Assembly: GCA_030035585.1 (NCBI GenBank)
Contig: CM057465.1
Coordinates: 28,104,001 to 28,168,000 of the forward strand
Reading direction: 5' to 3'
Length of the DNA stretch: 64,000 nt
Origin: Dugong dugon
Taxonomy: Eukaryota > Chordata > Mammalia > Sirenia > Dugongidae
The notes beneath the pieces were generated by a model. That model did not search any database and was not told where the DNA came from. It saw only the letters and a list, made by a program, of their open reading frames with translations. The position numbers were made by a program, and so were the translations under genes. The stretch's first letter is position 1. The number at the start of each line of letters is the position of its first letter. Shown piece by piece: positions 40,901 through 52,900 of the stretch.

Positions 40901-43900
40901 GAGTTGAACCATATTTTAAGACTAGCAATGCAGATAATTGTCTAGGGTACGTGGAAATAGATGTTTTCTGCTTCTGGCAGCCTTTCAGATTACTTTAATA
41001 GAGCTTAAGGCATCTTTTGGTGATGATCGGATACTAAGCACATAAAACCCAAATGAACCTTGGATTATGGGAATATTTTCTTTACTGTAGCTATTGATTA
41101 ATAAGTACATTTTCGCCAGGGTGGAAGCCACATTTTCAGCCATCCTTAAGGCCCTTTCCCTGACAATCTGGCTTTAAAATCATAAAGAGGGCAAGACTGA
41201 GATCTGTTGCCAGATAACAAATTTTTCTTGGCTTCTTACATGTAAGTTGGAGAAGATGTAAACTCTGTTGTGGATCTTGAGGTAGCAGCCTCTTTAGTGA
41301 CAGTATATTGAAAGTCACAAATTTCTCTTTAAAATGCAGCCAGTCCTGTTTACCACACCTATAGTGAGGCTCAAATTGAATCACTGAAGGAATGCTTTTC
41401 AGGTTACAGAGTGCTGTCATACTTGATTTTATTTTAATTCTGATAGCAGCTTTATGAAGAAGATAGGGAAATAATCCCCACTTTATGAATAAGGTTATAT
41501 TGATTCAGAGAGTGATTCAAGGTCACACAAGTAGTAAATAATTGGCGTTCTTACCTCCATGTCTTCAACACCCCAACCCATTGTCATTTAAGTATCTGTT
41601 ACCACTGTAGGGAATAGGACCACTGTCCTCAGGTACAGGAGATATTGTCTTGTTCTCTAAGATGATAATTTTTGAGATAGGAATTAATGCATATTTTCTA
41701 GCAGAGATTCTTGAATGCTCAGTTTTTTCAAGGCATAGCCCCAAACCAGATGATTGGATAGCTTGCCATCTCCATTTGTCCATACTAACCCCACACTCTT
41801 TCTAAAGGTTATTCAAGAATTTTCTGAAAAATAGCAAGGTTCTCACAAATTACTGGCCTTTTGAGAAGCGAAGATAGTTTTTGGAAAGTAGTGGACCAAA
41901 TTTCTTGCCCATTACATAGCAGAGCTACCTGGGCTGCAAATTTATTCTGTTTTATACATGATTCTATCATATTGAGTTGTTTGACTTCTTATTCTTTAGG
42001 TGAGGTGTAGGTGTATTTACATTGAATACAATCTCAAATAGGGAGAAAAGAAACAAAAATTGTCAGAAGTAGAAGAAATTTGGTAAGAGTAACTTTTAGT
42101 TAGTTAATAAATAACTAGTTGCCGTCAAATTGATTCCAACTCATGGCAACCCTATGTGTGTCAGAGTAGAACTGTGTTCCATAGGGTTTTCAGTGGCTTA
42201 GTTTTCAGAAGTAGATCACCAGGCCTTTCTACTGAGATGTGTCTGGTGGCCTCAAACCTCCAGTCTTAGGCTGGGTTCTCTAGAGAAGCAAAACCAGTAA
42301 AGCGTATAAATATATATAGAGAGAGATTTATATCAAGGAAACAGCTCATGTGATTGTAGAAGCTAGAACATCCCAAGTCCATGGATCAGGATAGAGGCCT
42401 TTCCCAGTTCATGCAGCCGCAGAAGCTGGTGAGCCCAAGATTGGTAGGTCGGAGAGCAGGGCTCCCACTCACAGGCTGTGAAGGTTGATGAATTCCAAGA
42501 TCGGCAGCCAAGACTGCAAGGTTTCTTCTGATTCACGGAGCTGCAGGAGCTGGCGAACCCAAGATCGGCAGGTCAGAAAGCAGGGCTCCACTCACAGGCT
42601 GTGAAGATTGACGAATCCCAAGTTCGGCAGATAAGCTGACAGCTCAAGTCCCAAGTACCGTAGGTGAGATGACAGGAGGCAGCCACAGGATCCAGAGTGA
42701 GCAAAAGCCAGAACGTCTGCTTATATTCAGATTCAGACCGCACCCCCAAGGAACTCCCTTTCGTCTGATTGGCTACTCACAGCATATTCAGTCATGGGAG
42801 TGATCACATATAAACACTTAGAATCATGGACCACCCAAGTTGACACACAGTCTTAACCATCACACACATTAACCGTTTGTACCAGCCAACTCCATTTAGT
42901 TAGTGCAAAATGTAGACTTCAGGAAGTTTCTGTGGGCAGTGTCTTTTTTTGAAGTGTATGTTCATAATGATGATCCTAAATAATCAATAAAAGGTTAAAT
43001 GATGTTTAAAATACTGTATATAGGAGGGCAGGAGAGCCTGATGTTTTCAGAAATGATTTTCAGCCCTAAAGACTTATTTCTTTTTTAAATTTGGTACTCA
43101 AAGAAACAAGCTTACCTAGAAAATTGACCTATATGTGGCATCAAATTTTTCTTTTCAGTATAAGAAAGTATACGTTAGGATGGTAATGAATATTCATTTC
43201 TCATACCTCTCCGCTGAAACAAATTTGCTATAAAAATAATTTTAGGAACTAGTTCAGAAATAGTAGTAGTACTGATTAAGATGTGCATCAGTCAGCACTG
43301 AGGCAGAATCCAAGTGTTACTGAATGCTAATTTCAATAACTTTAATCTTTCTTTAATTAAAAGAATTTGTGCATTAATTCCACCCCCACAACCCATGACA
43401 TACCCCACAGAAGAGCATGTATTAAGTAAAATAGATTAAAAGCAACCACAGTGTGAAGATTAATTTGACTACTTGCTTCACTAAAACTTACGAAAAAAAT
43501 ATAGTAGTGATCTCATATGAAAGCTGACGACTTAAAGGATTAAATTAGCTTCTTAGAAATTTTTATTCATTATAATTTTATAATAAAAGACCTTTTTTTT
43601 TTAAACAGAGGAAAGATGCTTTGTAAATCTTTTGAATAGCATACTTTGAAATATTGCTATCATAGAGTATATGCAGTCAGACCCAGTAAATGGTTCTTTC
43701 TCTTTTATACTTCGTTAAATTCAAATCACATTTCCTTCATGCTTTAATTGGTTTAGTCTTTATATTTGTCATTGATTTCACTGTGTCAGTGCCATGTAGT
43801 TAAGTTCTGATAACAATTTAGTCTTCTATCCAACCTGCTTATTCTTTTCTGAAAATTCTGCATTATTTTAAAAAAATCTACCTAAATTTGTAGAAATGCT

Positions 43901-46900
43901 TCATTTACATACTATGTCACATGCCATTTTGTTCAACTGTTCTCTTTAAATGTCTTGGTAATGCTATTATCATATACTGTAGTAATTGAATACCTTCCAT
44001 GGGACCCAAGTGTCCTTCTGTGCTAATATGAGTAGAACTATACTTTTCCATAGGGTGTAGTATAAACATAGGGAGCTTGATATGGACTCTGTGGAAAGAT
44101 ACAGGAGTAGATGATGAGGCACAGGCTCATAGCAAGTTGAGCTATACCTTTATGTGTAAGGGGTTGCTGAGGAGATTTGAATGCTTCTTTATTTTTTGTT
44201 TAATCTGAGTTTTCTCAAGAGATTGTGGTTTACGTGCTTCCTGAGGTCATTTTTTAAGTTTCTTCCAGAATAGGAAGAATGATGTAGAATTATGTATCAT
44301 TTCTAAGAGAAATGCCTTCACCCCGACTTTTTAATATATGCTCTTTAAATGGCTTGAGTGTAAATAGATTTTGGTGAATGATAAGAATGCAAGCTTTGGA
44401 TATGCAAATGAGAGACCATATTTTGCACAGACCTCCCAAGCTACTGTTGGAAAAATATTTATGTAAATTTAATAAATGTACAAAAGTTACCAAAGTGAAT
44501 GATAATGTTTAAGTGAAAAGCCTAGTATGAATTCTTATCCGTTTATTGGTTCAAGAATCTGTGTCATAAGTTTGAAATCTGTTTGTAAACCAATCAAGGA
44601 AATTTAGAATTTTATAAGATGGAATTAAAAAACAAGAACCTTGACATGTTTAGGTGAAAACCAAGGCCAGGACTTTTTGTTTGTTTTTAAGTGAGGAGCC
44701 TAATTTGTTAACTTTCCTTTTAAAAAAAAAAAAAAAAAAACTAATGCTTTAATTAGTGTCACAGTTGAAAAATTATAACAGCATCAAGAGAAGGGTATTT
44801 AGAGTGGTAGCTTTAGGTACAAAATACTGACTAGATTAAACGCAGTTGCTAGGATTGGTTGGGTATAGAGTAACAAGAAAGAAAAGAGAGAAAGACATAG
44901 TTATGACTATTTAAAAGACGTAAATAATTCTGTCTGTAGTTTTTTTTTTTTTTTTTTTTTTGGTTGTTTAGATTACAAAGGTCTGGTTGCTAAAGCAACT
45001 GGACCCTTTTCAGTTCTTATCTTAGTGGCAGTTAGGTACTATTGACCACTGTGGTCTTCTTGCAACTTTCTTCCCCTTGACTTTTGCAGTACTCTTTTCC
45101 CTTAATTTTTATCCCCTTACCTCTCTGACTATTCCTTCTCAAATCTTTGAGTTTTACTCACTTGATTGCTAGATTTCCTTATTTCTTTTCTTGATGAACA
45201 TTGGTACCCACCAGTTTCCCAAACCAAAAAAGATGTAATTTGAAGTGAAATGGTAGTGATATACACAAAAAGATACATAAAGCTTAGTTTTTCAGAGACG
45301 CCATTATTTTTTTAATTATTTTTTTCTGTTCTTAGGGTATGTGCAAGGAATGAGTGACATACTTTCCCCTCTTTTATATGTGATGGAAAATGAAGTGGAT
45401 GCCTTTTGGTGCTTTGCATCCTACATGGACCAAATGGTAAGAACAAGAGTTCCTTTCTTTATTCAAACTAATTTTGAAATTTCATTTGTATAATCTTAGC
45501 ATATAAGATTGATTTTTATATTTAGCCATATATAATGGTATGTAAAAGAAAATTACTTTATGTCTCTTGTTTTCTTTCTTCTTAAATAGCTTTTTCAAGA
45601 GACTTGGAAATACTGGCATGATTTTTAATACAAAAAGTAGATAGTGCCTGCAGTACAGAAGTAATCAGGATTTAATATCAGTAAATATTTTGTGTTCTTC
45701 AGAAGAGCCATGAGTCATTATAAAATATTGATGAAATAGGTGGATTCAGTTCTTATAAAGTAGTCGAACTTTCATGTCATCTGTTTCAGACTGTTTCAAA
45801 GATAAAGCTTAGTCATGCCGAGTAATATCCTTACCCATTGTGAACATTTTGGATTTTGTCATTACAGTAACTGATTTTTCTCCAGATGTGTTTCAACTGT
45901 ATGTAACCCTGATGCTTTGTTAGTAACTCACTGTTATTTTCCCAGAAGCATGTGCTTAGTAGAGTTGAACTATATCTGTGTATACATATTAGTACAAAGA
46001 ACATTTTATCTATTATCATTGATACATCTTTGAGAGAGAGTATTAACAGAGAAATAAACTAGAAAAGTCTTCTCAGGTAATCTGCTAGAAAGAAGAAAAG
46101 GCAGAGGGCTAAAAGCATATGATGTCCAAAGCCCTGACTACATAGGTCACTGTGCTTTTTCAGAATAACACTCATATACTTGATGCTGGACCTTGAAGTT
46201 GGATATTGAAATGGCTTGCTTACAGGGGGATAAAGATTTTGAATTCATAATCATTTAAAATGTTTCCCTGTTTAAACACTGGGTTTAACTCATTGTTTTT
46301 GGGATACAAATGTGAAATTTACAAATGGTACTCTTTTTATATTTCTTTACTTCTGTTGTTTCCCCTTTGCTCTATTTTTCTTTCCCTTCCAGTTTTTCCC
46401 TCTGGTCTATTCCCTCATCAGGTCCCTTGTCCATGGTTCCAACTCATCCTCGCTTCTCCTAGTCTTTTTCAAAATGTATATCTGGTAAATTTTGATTGTT
46501 TTAAAATGTTCTTTTACTGTTAAATTAATAAATATTCAAATTATTTAGTCCTTTTCCATAAATTAATGTTTTGGGATTATTTATAAGGATTATCAGTTGC
46601 AGTAATCTGATAATATCATAGTTTTTCTTTTTTGATGGATTCATTTGCCTGCCTTCTTAGTTCCAGTTATTCCCAGGTGCCCTAGAAACCTGAGACATTT
46701 GTTATAATGGTCTGTACAACTGATACTAATTATATAAAAACTGTTGTCTGCCTTCTTTGTGTTTTAGTTGTTTATCCTCTTTCCACTAAAGGTAGTAGTT
46801 CTTCGATAAAGGGGTTGTGTCTTTGTTCCATTGGTAGCATACCACAGTTTTCCTAATGCTTGACTTGAGGTTGTTGTTGAACAGATTTTTGTAGAATAAA

Positions 46901-49900
46901 CATTTGAATCTTTCCCCAGTGCTTTATTTAGACCTCCACTTATATAGTAGTTATTCTAAAACAATATTAACATGAACATACTGAATTTAGTTTCTTAAAA
47001 TAAATTTTCAGTAAAACTGAGCCAATATTGGCATGTTCAAGTATATTGGCATATAATATGCCAAATACATACATGCATTCATGTGCACATTTAGGTCTCA
47101 AATGTAAAGACCACTTTCTGAACATCTATAATAAAGACTTTACAGTATTTGCCATTTTTGTGTATGAAGTCAATTTTATCACTTTTTTTTTTTTTTCACA
47201 ATAAATGCTCTCTGTATTAGCCTTTTTCCATTAAGGATTGTCTGGGGGATTTTTCCAGTCTTTATTCTAAAAAGGTCTCTTTTTAGTGTATTGTCTAGTA
47301 ACATTTTTTTCCCATAATATTTGAATGAAAGGGCAGTACATGACATTCAAAATAATCTTTACAATTATTTTTCATGGTATTGCTGTTGTTTCAGTTTCCT
47401 TAAATTTGTGCTGCTGTTGCTTAATTCCTTGTCTTTTATTTATAGCTTTACTTCATGTAAGTTTTTACTACTTTTGTAGTGGTTGAACTTAATGTCCATA
47501 CATTTATTTTCATTGATATTTACTCACTTCTAATGTAGTGCTAGGCATAGGCTTATTATGTCTTTTTTATGGAAACATTCGTGAATTACAGATCTGATGG
47601 ACTCTCTTATACCCACTGTCAGTTCTGTCATGTGGTGTTAGTTCCTCCCTTCCTTTGTTCTCCCTGCCTCCTTCTCCTCTCTACATATAATCTTCACACA
47701 TGTATATTTATAGATACAGTTGAAGCTGTTTGTGAGCTATTGTCAGTCCCATTTCCCATTCTTTAGGAATAACCACTTTTCTCAGGTTGGCGTCTGTCAT
47801 TCTGGGGTGCTTCTTTTAATGGCAGAATGAGTAGCAATGGCTGTTCCATGTTGGTACTCCATACCAACTGTAGCCTTTGGCTACATCACAACAAAAATTA
47901 TCCCTTTAACCAAAGAGTTAATTTTGCCCTTCCTCTACAGGTCCATGTGGTAAATGTGGAGAATCTTTATCACAATGGCTTGTATTAGTCTATTAAACTA
48001 GTTCTTTACTCATTAAAGAGAAACCAGTTTACTGAGTATTAGTAGCCTTTAAAATGTTTTTTCACCAAGAATGAATTGATTTGTAATCAGATAGATACTT
48101 GTAATAAAGCACTATTATTGTACTCTAAAATGAAAAAAAAAGTGTGAGAGAGGTGATACTGTTCTAAGGCTTTTCATAAGGGTTAGGGCAGTGGGGGTCG
48201 GAATCATCTAAAAACCCTTTCTAACATGTTTTGTTGCACCCCCTTCCCCTTCCCTTGACTCATGTGTTGGTTGGGAATCTACTTAACTTTGAGGATTGTT
48301 TAAAACATGTAAACTACAGCAGTTCTTAAACTTTGTGGCCTTGGGGTCTCTTCATACTCTCAAATATTATTGAGAACTCCAGAGAGCTTTTGTTTATGTG
48401 GATTATATCTGTTGTTGTTTATCATATTTAAAATTAAAACTGAGAAATTTATATTTATTAATTCATTAAAAATAACAATAAACCTATTATATGTTAACAT
48501 ACATAACTTTTTTTTTAATGAAAAAATAGCTTCTAAAATGAGAAAAATTTACTGAGAAGAAGCATTGTTTTTACATTTTGCAGTCTCTTCAATGTGTGCT
48601 TTAATTGGAAACAGCTGGATTTTAGTCTTGCGATATCACACATCATATAGCCTTTGAAAAACTCCACTGAACACTTGTGAGAGAATTAAAGTGCAAAATA
48701 CAAATAATATGTTAGTATTGTCATGAATATGGTTTTTCCTCGCAGACTCCCTAGTGTCATTAAGCATAAGAAGGAACTAGTTAATTCATTCTTTAAAATG
48801 AGATACATGTTAAAGCTAAAACTAATTTTATTTCATATAGCAGTTTAAAGAAATATTTAACAATGGGAATAATTTGATGAATGTTTATTTCCCAAATGCA
48901 TGTTCCTTTCACCCAGTCTCTTACGCTATGTAAGAAATAAACATATCAATCTATAGCAGCTATCCCTGGTTTCTTCTTTTTCTAAATCAAATGAATCGAG
49001 GCAAAAAGTAGCCCTTAGTTTGAGACCAAGAGTTCTTTATCTTTTTTTTCCCCTTTTTAATGTTGCCTTAACTTTTTGATTAGTAATTTTTTAGCATAGC
49101 CAGTCTAACATTTGTCCTTAGACTTCATCTTTTAGTTATCAGTGATTATGTACTGTAAAATAATTATTATTATTTACTTTTAAAGCATCAAAATTTTGAA
49201 GAACAAATGCAAGGCATGAAAACCCAGCTAATTCAGCTAAGTACCTTACTTCGATTGTTGGACAGTGGCTTTTGTAGTTACTTAGGTAAGTAAATCCAAA
49301 TTATACCCAGCAAGTTGTAGGGTAATACACAGAATAAAATATAAGGTACTCTTAAAAACAGGTATACTCTACTGCTGTTGCCTGGGTTCCTCTGAGAAGT
49401 GAAAGTGTGTGATTAAACTATCTTTGTATAATTATTCTTGTTATTTGGTGTTTTTTAAAAGAAATTAGCCTGTAAATTTGCATTGTTTCCTTGAATTAGT
49501 AGTAAATGGCAATTAAATATATAGGACTTCTAATAGCCTAAGATGCATGGAAAAATTTGAGCTTGAGATAGGTCACTGTATTCTGACATAATTAACATAA
49601 GAATAAGTTTTATGTGTATATAAAACACATATATATGTATGTATATGTATACATTTATACTTTTTTTTTTTCTTCTTCTTTCTGTGTAGAATCTCAGGAC
49701 TCTGGATATCTTTATTTTTGCTTCAGGTGGCTTTTAATCAGATTTAAAAGGGAATTTAGTTTTCTAGATATTCTTCGATTATGGGAAGTAAGTTCTTAAA
49801 TTATTATATAAATGTAATCTTTACTATGGAAAAAATATTCTATGGAGTATAAATGGATTGTTATAGTCTAACTGAAATTTCTAAGACAAGTATGTTCCAA

Positions 49901-52900
49901 AATTCTGATGGATTTGTGGTCTCTTCTTAAAAATTAATGATCTTGAACTAAATATCTGGTCTTTTGGAGCTTCTTTCTGCAAATCACAACTCTCTTTGAG
50001 ATTTGGGGCCAAGAGGTATTCCAGAACCAGTTCTCTAGACCATCTGCTGCCTGTGTTCTTTCCTTGGAAGGCTTGACTTTACATGAGGCTGCACCACATT
50101 CTCATATAGATTGTATTCAGAGTTCAAGGAATTTTTTGACAGATAGGCCAGTCAGTTGAGATGACACTTTAACTAGCTTGCAGTCTGAGGTATTAGGAGT
50201 GAGCTCAGTTATGTTTTAAAAGAAATTTAAGCTAGAGAAAACTACTGGAATAATAAAACAAACATCACACCATCCAGATTTAATATATAGCAACATTTTG
50301 CTATATTTGCTTCTGGTTTTCCTTTATTCAAGGAAAAAAAGATTAAATGGTATAGCTAATGTCTTCTTTAATCACCACGCTAGTTCCATTACCCTCTCTC
50401 CACTCTAGAGGAAGTCCGTTATCATGTTTTTGGTATATATTCTCATGTTCCATTTTGCACCTACGTCGACTCTTGATGAAAAACAGAAACTTATTATTTT
50501 CTCCTCAAGTATCAGTTAATTGTTAGGTTAACAGATCAGTGTGCTTTTAAAATGAAATATTTGTATAGTGAGTGGTTGCTGCCTTATCTTTATATATTAA
50601 CTTATCTATATATATTAACTTTATATATTAACTAAGGGGTGACAGAAATTCTCCCAAGGAAAGGATGGATAATAAATAGACTTATATACAGTGGGACCTC
50701 AGTGCCTGCTGAGGCTTTTACAGTTGGAAATTGATTCCCATTGATTCTCCCCTATATTGTTGGTGACTGTGCTACCCTTAGAGGAGGATCTTTGTTTTGT
50801 GCTCACTTCCTCTGTCCTGAAATTAGAAGTAAAATTCACATGTTCTCTACCTGGCATATTTTAATATTTGTCAATGATGTTAAATTAGTACCTCAACTTC
50901 TTTTTTAAAAGATAGACTGAGAATATTAGAACTGCCCCATTAGAATTTCTAAGGAGCGGCTGGTGCATTTGAACTGCTGACCTTTTGGTTAGCAGCCAAA
51001 TGCCTAACCATAGTGCCACCAGGGCTCCTGTTATTACATAGCTAGAATTAACTCCTCCATCTGTGTTTACCAAATAAATTAAAGCTTTTATTGCCTTGCA
51101 TTGTAATTAAAATAAAAATTATTCAATTTGATTTACTCTTGGTGTAAGAAGTAAAAACATTTAGGATGTGCTTTAATAGTGTTATTTATGTAGATCTTTT
51201 TATCTTTCCAGAGAAGATATTCTTAGGCACACTACCAGGGGAACAATACAGTCTTATATTTGAGGGTATTACTTATACTTAAGAAGAAGTATAACCACTG
51301 GTCAAACATTTTATACATGACATTTTCGGTAATTGATTCACCTTTTGTCATAGTCAAGGATACTCTTCAGTTATATAATACGATGTAAAGGTTTTTACAT
51401 ACTTAGAATATAATTGGGCTTTCTTTGGGTATTTTTAATTCCATGCACTGTATAACTGAATCTTTTTTTATTTCCAGGACTTAGCTTTTTTTTTTTTAGG
51501 AACTAAAGTTGATTAAAAGTGAGAAACTAAAATTAAGAAAAATAAAAATACCTCTAGCCCTAGAGCTGTCCCGTTTACACCTTAATCTCATGGCTGTGGT
51601 TCTTTAGTTAATAAGTTATCATATTGGTTAGGCTCCATGATTTGCTTTTTGTAGTTATCTAAAGAGCCATTTTTGGAATTCATCATATTCACATAATGTT
51701 AAATTTGATGTTAGTTACTTTGTAGTTAAAGGTAAGATTCCCCTTCTCCTCATTGCTTAACTAGAAAAACAGTGGACAACCCAAAGTAGGCAACCTCTGC
51801 TCTGTATAGAAGTCATTATGAGTTCAGCATTGTATCTATGAGGAAAATAATTTTAGAATTGATAAAGTTTACTAAGTAGTTCTATTTTTTATAGGTGATG
51901 TGGACTGAACTACCATGTAAAAATTTCCATCTTCTTCTCTGTTGTGCTATTCTGGAATCAGAAAAGCAGCAAATAATGGAAAAGCATTATGGCTTTAATG
52001 AAATACTTAAGGTAGCTATTCCTTTAATTTAGATTTTAATATTTAGCCCTTTCCTCTATTTGATAACAGTGATGTATAGAACATTTCCTGGAGCTTTATT
52101 GAATCCCTTGAGTAACTTAAACTGCATCAATAACATTTAGTTCTAGGATCGACTTTCTGAGAATGACAGTTGAACAGGTGAGTATTGGCCAGTTATTTTT
52201 ACCTGGCTAATTAAGAAGAAAGGAAAATTCAGCATATACTCTTTTATGTAATTTAGTTATTTAAAAAATAATTGTCTTTTTTTTTATAACTGTGAAATAG
52301 GAGACTTGACAGCTGCTGGATTTAATGTTCCATAAGCTTATTAGCTATTCTTTAGCTTTAAAAGTTGAAATAATCTGATGAGAGATATATTGAATTTCCT
52401 GTTTGTTTGTAGTATGTGAATATTTTTATTTTAAGGGTTTTAGCTGCAGTGAAACATAACTGGTAATACATTGTTTATATAGTAAAATATAATAGTGCTT
52501 TTGGTTTTAGATTATCGTTTTATTTTATTGATGCATTTTAGCATATCAATGAATTGTCCATGAAAATTGACGTGGAAGATGTACTTTGCAAGGCAGAAGC
52601 AATTTCTCTACAGATGGCAAAATGCAAGGTATAAAATGCTTTAAATAATTACAAGGTTTTTTTGTTTGTTTGCTTGTTTGTTTTTGGTAGATTGAGATCA
52701 AGAAAGATTTTTCTTCTTAGAAGTAAAATAAATGGCAGTTTTAACAAGTGGAGGGCAGATAAAGCACTGGCTAGCATTTTGTTTACCATTATAGATTTAT
52801 AGCACTTAATTGAAAACAGTTGACTAATTATGCAGATAGGAAGCATCTAATAATAAGGCAAAATGGCAAAAGTAATGAGAATATTTCCAAGACAAGTGAA

